From the NCBI RefSeq assembly GCF_013128195.2, contig NZ_CP053452.2, positions 8,494,001 to 8,558,000 on the forward strand: a stretch of DNA of 64,000 bases. The letters run 5' to 3'. The notes under the pieces are model-generated. The model saw only the letters and a program-made list of their open reading frames with translations. It was not told the origin of the DNA and did no database searches. The stretch comes from Frigoriglobus tundricola (lineage in GTDB: Bacteria; Planctomycetota; Planctomycetia; Gemmatales; Gemmataceae). The translations under genes were made by a program, and so were the position numbers. Below are positions 25,379-33,018 of the stretch, piece by piece (position 1 is the stretch's first letter; the number at the start of each line of letters is the position of its first letter).

Positions 25379-26581
25379 TCAGGCCGCCGCTCGCCGCTGG
25401 AATGGGGACCCGGGACGAGCGGCGAGGTACTTATCGAGCCGTTCATCGTCGCTTAGCGCGGCGGCGCGCACTTGCAGCACCGCTTCGGCCCCGTCCTCGT
25501 TCCAGAATTTCTCGGTGCCCTTGACTCGGTAGTTGATCTCCTTGATCAACGACTCCACCCACGAACTCGTTACCGGCAGACCGGCCTTGCGGTACTCCGG
25601 GTACTTCATGCGCTCCGCGTTATTCCTCAAGTACCCACGCGCACGTGCCAGCACCACGCGTCCGTCCGTGTCCTCGGCGCCCTCCGGTGGCTCGCCGATC
25701 CGTTCTTGCTCACGATCCATCTCCCCGAGTACCTCGGACACCCGACCCTGCCAGCACCCCCGCATCCAGCGCGCGTATCGGTCCCACTGCTCGGCATCGC
25801 TTCCACCGGTCGCACGCGCCGCTTGCCGCGCGTAGCTCAGCACGTGGATGAAGTCGACCACCGGCACGTACTCCGCGAACCAGCGCGTCTGGATCGCCCA
25901 GTTGTACGCCTGGCCGTCGCCCACGAACGCACGACGACTCGCCGCCCCGAAGTTCCGCGCCTGCGCTTCCGCACCCACCAATCGACCGAACGCTTCGCTG
26001 TCGCGCGTCGTCGCCACGCACGTGCGCACCAACCGCTCCGGTTGCCAGGCGTGCGCATCGGGTTGGGCTACGGCCTTCGATTCAGCGGATGCGCTTCCTA
26101 TTGTGGGCTCGCAAGTGGCTGAGCACTGCGTCATGTTCCCGACGTGCTTGCGGTCGAGGAAGCACTCGGGCGGTTCGGGTTGTGGGTCGGTCTCGCACGT
26201 CGGACCCTCCAACGTGACCAGGCACGCGACCTTGTCCTCGCGCCAATGCGGATCTCGCGCCCCACACCCTTGCCCCTCGGCGCGGCGCTGGTAGCGACCG
26301 CCATCGACCTCAACGGCCACCACGCTCGGCACGTTCGGAACCTGCGCGTCGAGTTGACGCCGCCGGTGGGCTTCGGCGTGTTCGTCGCGTCGGGCGGCCA
26401 ACTCGGCACCAATGGTTTCGGTCAATCGCCCGACGTGCCGACCACTGATCGACACCTCGGCCAGCAGTCGGAGCGTCTTGGCGGCCAACTCGAACGACGG
26501 GAGTACGGCCCCGACGTGGACGATCTTGGCAAGTACCGAGGGGCTGTACCCGTGGGCATCAAGTTTGAGGTTGGTTCGTTG
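25379..26581 (-). CDS. ISKra4-like transposase, catalytic frame
   Basis: About 400 residues reading QRTNLKLDAHGYSPSVLAKI onwards. Probable catalytic acids are D in VAVEVDGGRYQ, D in AFVGDGQAYN and E in SSWVESLIKEINYRVKG, in the order and context of ISKra4-type DDE enzymes. It has no independent start of good quality and is most simply produced by a +1 frameshift from the N-terminal frame. Apart from this frame change the sequence looks undamaged, and the target duplication is almost unmutated, arguing for an active element. Confidence 0.78.
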   Translation of the reverse strand, partial: QRTNLKLDAHGYSPSVLAKIVHVGAVLPSFELAAKTLRLLAEVSISGRHVGRLTETIGAELAARRDEHAEAHRRRQLDAQVPNVPSVVAVEVDGGRYQRRAEGQGCGARDPHWREDKVACLVTLEGPTCETDPQPEPPECFLDRKHVGNMTQCSATCEPTIGSASAESKAVAQPDAHAWQPERLVRTCVATTRDSEAFGRLVGAEAQARNFGAASRRAFVGDGQAYNWAIQTRWFAEYVPVVDFIHVLSYARQAARATGGSDAEQWDRYARWMRGCWQGRVSEVLGEMDREQERIGEPPEGAEDTDGRVVLARARGYLRNNAERMKYPEYRKAGLPVTSSWVESLIKEINYRVKGTEKFWNEDGAEAVLQVRAAALSDDERLDKYLAARPGSPFQRRAAA

Positions 26582-26936
26582 GGGGGAAAAAGTCCCGGCG
26601 GCAGGCGGGACAGTGTGCGACGGGTTCGTGAAGGGTGATCGTTGCCCCGCGTGCGACGACCTCGCGGGATCGGCTTCGGACCGAACAGAGCTTCTGGCAC
26701 GTGGGACACGAGAGCTCGGTGGGGAGTTGTTGGGCTTGTTGCTGTGTGAGGTGTTCGAGCGTCCCTCGGGCCAGCCCCCGCGTGGCCGCAGCGGCGATCT
26801 GCTCCATCTCGTCGAAGTCCACATCGCGCGCCGGACCGCCCTCGCCGTAGGCGTTCTTGGCAACGATTTTACCCCACTGCTTGGCGAGTTCTTCCACAGC
26901 CGCCAATTGCTCAGGCGTCAGTTTGCGTTTCGCCAT
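26559..26936 (-). CDS. ISKra4-like transposase, N-terminal frame
   Basis: Protein of 125 residues starting MAKRKLTPEQLAAVEEL. It has a helical region (FDEMEQIAAAATRGLARGTLEHL), then two cysteine pairs (SCPTCQKLC and HCPACRRDF) spaced like a zinc ribbon, as in ISKra4/UPF0236-type transposases. The frame runs through TTTTTCCCCCC (26591-26581 on this strand) and stops 8 codons later. A +1 step there would restore the family reading (CRRDFFPQRTNLKLD). Confidence 0.75.
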   Translation of the reverse strand: MAKRKLTPEQLAAVEELAKQWGKIVAKNAYGEGGPARDVDFDEMEQIAAAATRGLARGTLEHLTQQQAQQLPTELSCPTCQKLCSVRSRSREVVARGATITLHEPVAHCPACRRDFFPPTNQPQT

Positions 26937-27140
26937 CGGCCGTCCTGCCTTGCACTTGGGGCGAACTTCAGAGTGGGATTTGCCACCCACCGTTGTAGCC
27001 CAACCCCAACTGCACGCAAATGCGGTCCTACACCCTCGGATCGTTTCCGGGCATTGCCGAGCTAGACAGGTAGCGGCCAGCCGGGTACGGTATACACATT
27101 CTTTAGTGGTCACAGTTTCACTATCGCGACTGAGGTTCCC

Positions 27141-29354
27141 GTGTCCGCCGCAACCCCGCTTCCGCCGGCACTTATTGCCGCCGTCAAGCGCCACTGGGGG
27201 TTCACGTCCCTGCGGCCCCTACAAGAGCAGGCGATCCGCGCCGCGCTCGCCGGCCGCGACTCGCTCGTGGTGTTGCCGACCGGGGGCGGGAAGTCGCTCT
27301 GCTTCCAGGCGCCGGCCGTTTTTCGCGGCGGACTGACGGTCGTCGTGTCACCACTCATCGCGCTGATGAAGGACCAGGTGGACGGGCTGACCCGGATCGG
27401 GGTACCGGCCGCCCGCTTGGACAGCACCGTTTCGAACGACGAATGGGCGGTTACCGCCGAGGCCATCCGGAGCGGCGAACTCCGGCTCGTGTTCACCTCG
27501 CCGGAACGGCTCATCAACACCGGGACGTACCGCCTGCTCCGGGACGCGGGCGCCCACACGATCGCGGTGGACGAGGCGCACTGCGTGAGCCACTGGGGGC
27601 ACGATTTCCGGCCCGAGTACCGGCAACTGGCCCGGCTCCGCGAGTTCTTCCCGAAGGCCGCCGTTCACGCCTACACCGCGACCGCCACCGACCGCGTGCG
27701 GCAAGACATTGCCGAGCAACTCGGGCTGCGGGAACCCACGGTGCTGGTCGGCAACTTCGACCGCCCCAACCTCACGTTCCGTGTGCTCCCGCGGCTCGAC
27801 CTCCGCACGCAAGTGCGCGAGATCCTCGACCGCCACCGCGGTGCCGCCGGTATCGTGTACTGCCTGCGGCGCAAGGACGTGGACGAGATGACGACCTATC
27901 TGAGGGCCGCGAAGTACAGGGCGGTGCCGTACCACGCCGGGATGTCGGCCGATGACCGCCGCCGGACCCAGGAGGCGTTCGCGGCGGAGGACGCCGATAT
28001 CGTGGTCGCGACGGTGGCATTCGGGATGGGTATTGACCGCTCGAACGTGCGGTTCGTGATCCACGCGGCGATGCCCAAGAGCATCGAACACTACCAGCAG
28101 GAGACCGGCCGCGCCGGTCGCGACGGGCTGCCGTCCGAGTGCGTGCTGCTGTACTCCGGCGCCGATTTTATTTCGCTCAAGGCGATCATCGAGAAGTCGG
28201 CGGAGGAGAACAACGCCGCGCCGGAGTACACGGCCGGGAGCGTGAAGCAGCTCGACGAGATGGCCCGCTACTGTCGCGGCGCGGTGTGCCGGCACAAGCA
28301 GCTGGTTCATTACTTCGGTCAGCAATACGAGTCGCCGAACTGCGGCGCGTGCGACCTGTGCCTCGGTGACACACAAGAAGTGCCAGAAGCGGTGACGGTC
28401 GCAAAGAAGATCCTCTCCTGCGTCGCGCGCGTGAAGGAGTCGTTCGGGATCGCGCACGTGATCGACGTCCTGCGCGGCGCCGACACGGCGTCCATCCGCG
28501 GTCGCGGCCACCACGAACTCAGTACCTATGGGCTCTTGAAGCAGGTGCCGAAAACGGACCTGCGCGACTGGGTGTACCAGCTCCTCGGCCAGAACGTGCT
28601 GGTGCAAACGGAGGACGAGTACCCGCTGTTGAAACTGAATAAGGCATCGTGGGCGGTCATGAAGGACGAACTGCCCGTTCGCCTGATCCGGCTCGCCCGG
28701 CGCGAGAAGAATTCGAGCGCGGGGGCGTCCGCACCCGGTGAGCTGCCGCACGGAGCCGACGCGGAGCTGTTCGAGACGCTTCGCCAGCTCCGCAAGCAAG
28801 AAGCGACCCGGGCGAAGGTGCAGCCGTACCTGGTGTTCACGGACGCCGTACTCGCGGAAATGGCTCGCGGCCGACCGACAACCGAAGACGCCATGAGCCG
28901 CATTTCCGGAGTGGGCGAGTACCGCTTGCGCGCCTACGGCAAAGCGTTTCTGAACGCGATCGTCACGTACTGCCGCCGCACCGGGCTTTCGACCGACGTA
29001 CCGCTGCCGAAACTCCCGGCCCTGCCGGCCGCCGCGCCGCCGACGGCTTCAAAGCCGTCGGCCAACAAGGACCTGGCGTTCAAGATGTTCCAGCGTGGCG
29101 CCTCGGTCGCGGCGGTCGCGGAGAAGGTCGGCGTGACGCCGGCGACGGTGACGGAGTACCTCGCGGAGTTCGTGCGCACGGAGAAACCGGAGACCATCTT
29201 CGCGTGGGTGCCGGAGGACGTGTGCGAACGAATAGCCGCTGCGGCGGAGATCCACGGCACGGCCAAGATGAAGCCGGTGTTCATGGAACTGAACGGCGAA
29301 GTGAGCTACGACCACATCCGCGTCGTGTTCGCGTACCTGGACGCGCAGAGGTAA
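27141..29354 (+). CDS. recQ: ATP-dependent DNA helicase RecQ
   Basis: Protein of 737 residues; a 3'-5' helicase for recombination and replication-fork repair. It has an N-terminal LRPLQEQAI motif, Walker A LPTGGGKS at about 45-52, DEAH, the SHWGHDFRPEY aromatic-rich loop and a second RecA lobe with QETGRAGRDG. A zinc-binding four-Cys cluster (CRGAVCRHKQ...NCGACDLC), winged-helix and HRDC domains follow. A further 90-residue C-terminal helix-turn-helix region (GVTPATVTEYLAEFV) is found in a subset of RecQ proteins. The GTG start has GAGG 7 nt upstream. The ISKra4-like element ends 105 bp before it. Confidence 0.95.
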   Translation: MSAATPLPPALIAAVKRHWGFTSLRPLQEQAIRAALAGRDSLVVLPTGGGKSLCFQAPAVFRGGLTVVVSPLIALMKDQVDGLTRIGVPAARLDSTVSNDEWAVTAEAIRSGELRLVFTSPERLINTGTYRLLRDAGAHTIAVDEAHCVSHWGHDFRPEYRQLARLREFFPKAAVHAYTATATDRVRQDIAEQLGLREPTVLVGNFDRPNLTFRVLPRLDLRTQVREILDRHRGAAGIVYCLRRKDVDEMTTYLRAAKYRAVPYHAGMSADDRRRTQEAFAAEDADIVVATVAFGMGIDRSNVRFVIHAAMPKSIEHYQQETGRAGRDGLPSECVLLYSGADFISLKAIIEKSAEENNAAPEYTAGSVKQLDEMARYCRGAVCRHKQLVHYFGQQYESPNCGACDLCLGDTQEVPEAVTVAKKILSCVARVKESFGIAHVIDVLRGADTASIRGRGHHELSTYGLLKQVPKTDLRDWVYQLLGQNVLVQTEDEYPLLKLNKASWAVMKDELPVRLIRLARREKNSSAGASAPGELPHGADAELFETLRQLRKQEATRAKVQPYLVFTDAVLAEMARGRPTTEDAMSRISGVGEYRLRAYGKAFLNAIVTYCRRTGLSTDVPLPKLPALPAAAPPTASKPSANKDLAFKMFQRGASVAAVAEKVGVTPATVTEYLAEFVRTEKPETIFAWVPEDVCERIAAAAEIHGTAKMKPVFMELNGEVSYDHIRVVFAYLDAQR

Positions 29355-29419
29355 CAAAAAAGCGGTGGTGAAACGGGGCACAAGAGCCTGAGTACGGTGT
29401 CCGGTTTTTCATCGTAGTC

Positions 29420-29450
29420 ATCACGCTCCGCGTGATGTCCGCTGAGCGGA
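29420..29450. repeat. Tandem small palindromes after recQ
   Basis: ATCACGC-TCC-GCGTGAT (29420-29436) is followed directly by TCCGC-TGA-GCGGA (29438-29450). They could serve as the recQ terminator or be a fragment of a dispersed palindromic repeat. Confidence 0.45.
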
Positions 29451-29483
29451 TACAGGAACCCGGTGATGCGTTCGCATTGTTCT

Positions 29484-29543
29484 GGGAGGGCGAGGCTCCT
29501 GCCGAGCCGGACCGACACGGCTCGGCAGGAGCCTCGCCCTCCC
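29484..29543. repeat. Perfect 25-bp palindrome, likely dispersed repeat
   Basis: Positions 29484-29508 are the exact inverse of 29519-29543 across a 10-nt loop (arm begins GGGAGGGCGAGGCTCCTGCC). It sits between the convergent ends of recQ and the hypothetical gene at 29610. A 25-bp perfect match is far stronger than a terminator needs. From memory this arm recurs widely in planctomycete intergenic DNA and yields spurious peptides such as GRARLLPSRT; this is not checked here. Confidence 0.8.
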
Positions 29544-29609
29544 GAGAAAGGGGACACTACGGGCGGGCTCATGTATGAGAGGAGTGTCGCTCACCTGCGA
29601 ACCGCATGT

Positions 29610-30107
29610 CTATTTCTTCCCCAACACCAAATCCACGACCCAACAACCTTTAACGTGCTCTCCAGGTTGTCGGCAGTGGTTCAGAATATCGTCGTTGTCG
29701 CAACCGGCGTCTTGAAGTGCGTCGGCAAGGATCGGCAGGCGGTCAAACGCCTTCTCGTCGTAGATGCCCTTAACGAGTTCAAGGACAGTTGGCGTTAACC
29801 ACGAGGGGGCGATTGTTACACAACGTCGGGGATCACTAAAGGCTACCTGTCTCAAAATCGGACGTTCTTCGACCCAACCAGCCTCGACGGCAGATTCGAT
29901 ACACACCCGAACGAATCCAGGTGTTGGGCCTGGAAAGAACCCACTGGCTTGATTACTGCACTGACTACAAGAGACGATCAGATGCCGGTGCGGCTCTGTT
30001 TCAGGGCGAACCTGAAACAGGTTCCCCCAAACAGACTCCTCTACTTGCCAGTAGAAAAGTCGACCTCCAACAACAATACGTCTCCAGCCTTTTGTGCCCA
30101 AAGCCAT
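29610..30107 (-). CDS. Hypothetical protein of a Gemmataceae-type family
   Basis: About 165 residues. An N-terminal domain (KGWRRIVVGGRLFYWQVEE...) with a central CSQCSN motif is joined to a C-terminal region (YDEKAFDRLPILADALQDAG). That region, ending in DILNHCRQPGEHVKGCWVVD, is frequent in Gemmata-type proteins as far as I recall. No function is known. The start at 30107 is chosen because recognisable sequence begins there; in-frame ATGs at 30155 and 30197 are possible. Confidence 0.6.
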   Translation of the reverse strand: MALGTKGWRRIVVGGRLFYWQVEESVWGNLFQVRPETEPHRHLIVSCSQCSNQASGFFPGPTPGFVRVCIESAVEAGWVEERPILRQVAFSDPRRCVTIAPSWLTPTVLELVKGIYDEKAFDRLPILADALQDAGCDNDDILNHCRQPGEHVKGCWVVDLVLGKK

Positions 30108-30242
30108 CGTTCTGCCCCGGTCAACGCCCACCTTCCGAACCGTAATTTGCCCCATGATAGCCGGCAGTAAGGCAAACAGGTGGTTTAACTTTGCCATACG
30201 AAGCCGCGCAGATAAGCGCGTGCCATTCCACAAGACAGACGG

Positions 30243-30815
30243 CTACAACTGTTTCCTCTTCTTCACCCGTTCGAGAAGCTCCAGAATCCGCGCCCGCCCC
30301 AACCCTCGTAACGTTTCGATGTTGCGTTCAGGGATGCCGGCGATCGCTTCCGGGTCGCCGTTCACTTCGGACACGCTCTCCTCGCGGAGCAGGTGCAGCA
30401 TCGGGTACGGCGAGCGATTCGTGTAGTTCTCCACCGCGTCCGGCTTGGTGCCGGCGAACTGGTACTCGGGGTGGAAACTCGCGATCTGGATGACGCCTTC
30501 CAGGTCGAGGTCGCTGAGGAGGGCGTCCGCTGTTGCCAGGAAGTCGTTGTAGTCGAGGAAATCGGCCAGCGCGTGTGGGTGGATCAACAGAGTCGTTTCA
30601 ACGGTTGTGCGCGGCACGGCAACGAGTGCGGCGAGTTCCGCCTCGAGCACTTCGAGTAGCGCCGCTTCGGTCGTGGCGCACGTGACCGCGTAGCGGATCA
30701 GATCGGCCGCGAACGGGCGCCGGGCGAACGGGCAGAGGTTCAGCCCGATCACCACCTCGAAGACCCAGCTTCGGGTCGCTTCGATCACGGCTCGCTCGTC
30801 CACGTGCGGCCTCAT
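30243..30815 (-). CDS. DUF1415 family protein
   Basis: Protein of 190 residues with family marks VIGLNLCPFARRPF (a Cys-containing N-terminal motif), LIHPHALADFLDYNDFL, ASFHPEYQFAGT and NRSPYPMLHLLREESV. The biochemical role of DUF1415 is unknown. Its ATG overlaps the stop of the oxidosqualene cyclase gene (ATGA, 30812-30815), so the two are probably co-translated, which suggests a link to sterol metabolism or just shared expression. Confidence 0.85.
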   Translation of the reverse strand: MRPHVDERAVIEATRSWVFEVVIGLNLCPFARRPFAADLIRYAVTCATTEAALLEVLEAELAALVAVPRTTVETTLLIHPHALADFLDYNDFLATADALLSDLDLEGVIQIASFHPEYQFAGTKPDAVENYTNRSPYPMLHLLREESVSEVNGDPEAIAGIPERNIETLRGLGRARILELLERVKKRKQL

Positions 30816-32767
30816 CGCTGTGCGATACGGGCCAGCGCCCATGCGGGAAAGTACGCGCGGTACAGATCGTAGTCGAGCATGGCCGTTCCGAAGAAGACCC
30901 CGTTCACCGCTTCACGCGGCCACGAACCGGTTGCCGATTGGTGCCCGCCGAGCCACTCGGCGCCGCGCTGGACCGCCGGATGGCCTGTGCCCACCAACTC
31001 CGTCAGTGCGAGCAGCGCCCAACTCGTCATCGTCGCCTGCGATTCCGGGTGCTCCACGTATTCCTGTCGCAAACAACCGCTGAAGTGTTCGCCCCAACCG
31101 CCGTCGGGCTTCTGGTGCCGGATGAGCCAGTCAGCCGCGCGACGGAGCGCGGGGCCGGTCGGCGAGTAACCCGCCGCCCGCAAGCCGCGAACCGCATGGA
31201 ACGTGCCATAGGTCAAGTATACGCCCCATGCGCCCGGGAACGCGCCGTCCGTGCGCTGGCGGCTCAGGAGAAACCGCACGCCGCGTGTGATGGCCCGTGC
31301 CAGGCGCTTCGGCGCGTGGGTGGGCACCGCTGTGCGGAAGCGAGACAGCGCGACGAGGCACGACCCAGTGCATTCGACGTAGGACTGGTCCGTCATGCAG
31401 CGGATGAACATCTCCGCCGGGTTGAGCCGTTCGAGCCAGCGCGGGCCGCGTGCGCGCTCGTAGGAACCGAAGCCGCCGTCTTGGTTCTGGCGCGAAAGGA
31501 TGAAATCCGCGGCCGAAGCCAGGCGCGGATCGGGAACGCGCTCCGGCGGGTCGATGACCGCGTGCATCCCGATCACGGCCGCGAGCGCCTCTGCGGTGCA
31601 GTCGCTGACCGGCCATGAGTGGGCGGCATCGCCGAGGCACCAGCCACCTTCGGCCGTGTCGGGGAAGTGTGGGTCACGCGCCGCCACCGATCGCGTCATC
31701 TGGTGCGCCGCCAGAAAGCGGTAAGTGGCATGGAGTGCGTCGCGGTGTTCGTGCGCCACAACGGGATTCGCGAGCAACGCCTCCACAGCAAAACCGGTGT
31801 CCCAAACGCGGGTGCGTCCGCCGGCGTAGCGCAGGCCGCGGGCGTCGTCATCGAGCCGGTAGAACTCGAAGCCCTCCACGCACCGGGCGACTTCGGCCCG
31901 GTCGGCTCCCCGCGCGTGAAGGGCCAGTGCGTTCAACACCCCGTTCACCGGAGAGAGCGTCAAGTATTCGGTCGCGCGGAGGTCCCGGGCGATGAGGTCG
32001 GCGCACTTACGGAGAGCGCGTTCGCGCAAGCGGGGATTCGGGAACCGGTCGTACCAGCCCATGACACGTTCCGCCACGCGAATGAGAAGGTTCGGGGGCT
32101 CGAACGTGTCTTCTGCCGCGAGGTGGTAGCGGTGCTCACGGAAGCTCACGGGCGGTCCGACGGGGCCGTAAAGTTCGCGCCGCAAGTCATCGGCGATCGG
32201 ACCCATATCGAACTGCACGCGGCCGCCCTGAAGGAGCGACATGGCGAGGTAGACGTACCGCGTGTGGCAGTAAAACCGGATGGGGTGGACCGGTACGGCA
32301 CCGGGCAGCAGCACGAGTTCCGGCACGAGCGGGCGGAGGCCGTCGCGCCCGTACAGGCCGAGGAGGGCGAGCCAGAATTTGCCCCACGTCGGAACCGATA
32401 ACACGCCGCCCGCACGGGAGTGCAGCCACCGTCGGGCGGACGCCGTGAGTGCGTGATCCGCACTCACACCCAGCAGGCGCGCGGCGACATAAACAAGCGA
32501 TGTGACGAAAACCGAGCCGCGGTGTTCGGGGTGCAGACCGAAAGCGCCGTCGGCAGTTTGTGTCCGCTCGAAGTGGAGGACGATCCGTGCGGCATCTTCC
32601 GCCGAGAACGGGAGACCAACGACATGGCGCGCGATCGCGACCTGCGCGGTCACCACCGGGCACCACACCATCTCGCCTTCCCAGCAACCGTCTGGATTCT
32701 GGAGCGCGAGTAGGTGTCCTGATGCGCGGCGGGAAGTGTATATCGGATCGACGTGCGTGACCCTCAA
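30812..32767 (-). CDS. Oxidosqualene cyclase (lanosterol/parkeol synthase type)
   Basis: Triterpene cyclase of about 651 residues. QW repeats are present along the chain (QNPDGCWEG, QTADGAFG, RQNQDGGFG, HQKPDGGWGEH). The catalytic motif reads VSDCTAE (about residues 387-393), the form used by oxidosqualene cyclases; bacterial squalene-hopene cyclases have DXDD instead. It should cyclise 2,3-oxidosqualene to a sterol such as lanosterol or parkeol at the membrane. The squalene monooxygenase gene is immediately upstream. The start is uncertain: longer frames run into a repeat, so TTG 32767 with GAGG close upstream is proposed. Confidence 0.88.
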   Translation of the reverse strand: MRVTHVDPIYTSRRASGHLLALQNPDGCWEGEMVWCPVVTAQVAIARHVVGLPFSAEDAARIVLHFERTQTADGAFGLHPEHRGSVFVTSLVYVAARLLGVSADHALTASARRWLHSRAGGVLSVPTWGKFWLALLGLYGRDGLRPLVPELVLLPGAVPVHPIRFYCHTRYVYLAMSLLQGGRVQFDMGPIADDLRRELYGPVGPPVSFREHRYHLAAEDTFEPPNLLIRVAERVMGWYDRFPNPRLRERALRKCADLIARDLRATEYLTLSPVNGVLNALALHARGADRAEVARCVEGFEFYRLDDDARGLRYAGGRTRVWDTGFAVEALLANPVVAHEHRDALHATYRFLAAHQMTRSVAARDPHFPDTAEGGWCLGDAAHSWPVSDCTAEALAAVIGMHAVIDPPERVPDPRLASAADFILSRQNQDGGFGSYERARGPRWLERLNPAEMFIRCMTDQSYVECTGSCLVALSRFRTAVPTHAPKRLARAITRGVRFLLSRQRTDGAFPGAWGVYLTYGTFHAVRGLRAAGYSPTGPALRRAADWLIRHQKPDGGWGEHFSGCLRQEYVEHPESQATMTSWALLALTELVGTGHPAVQRGAEWLGGHQSATGSWPREAVNGVFFGTAMLDYDLYRAYFPAWALARIAQR

Positions 32768-32837
32768 CCTCGGTGCTCCACGGCTGGTCTGAACCCTCTC
32801 CCTACCTGGAAGGGGCGGTCGGCGTTGTATTGCGAGT

Positions 32838-32967
32838 ACCCACCCCCCCGGCCCCCTCCCTGAAGGGAGGGGGAGCAAGACCTTCGGAACTCTGATGCGT
32901 CCGCGGAAGCGCAGGAGGCGATTCGCGCCGTACCCCCTCCCTTCAGGGAGGGGGCCGGGGGGTGGGT
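32838..32967. repeat. Inverted repeat with 35-bp arms between the two sterol genes
   Basis: Arms at 32838-32873 and 32933-32967 match in inverse orientation except for one C-run length difference. Each arm also contains its own small palindrome (CTCCCTGAAGGGAG). It would fold into a large cruciform in the leader of the cyclase gene. The type resembles dispersed C-rich repeats of planctomycetes. Confidence 0.7.
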
Positions 32968-33018
32968 CCTCGCGACACGAACCACCTCACTCCCCAGGAG
33001 GGAACAGCCCGGCCGTCT

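Larger units (their letters stand above)
25357..27035 (-). mobile_element. ISKra4-like insertion sequence (complete, about 1.68 kb)
   Basis: The terminal inverted repeats are GGGTGTAAGACCG at the left and, read inwards from 27035, GGGTGTAGGACCG at the right, with one mismatch. The flanking 8-bp duplication is intact. The element encodes a two-frame transposase on the minus strand that nearly fills it. It landed between the TGA gene and recQ, about 105 bp before the recQ start, and could affect recQ expression. Ends beginning GGG and the protein type suggest the ISKra4 family. Confidence 0.85.

Noticed and set aside
30812..32767. Squalene-hopene cyclase
   Set aside because: The catalytic motif is VSDCTAE, not DXDD, and a squalene monooxygenase is adjacent, so oxidosqualene cyclase fits better.
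32768..32878. An N-terminal extension of the oxidosqualene cyclase (MLPLPSGRGPGG...)
   Set aside because: The extension is translated from the C-rich dispersed repeat, not from cyclase-like sequence, so a start after the repeat is preferred.
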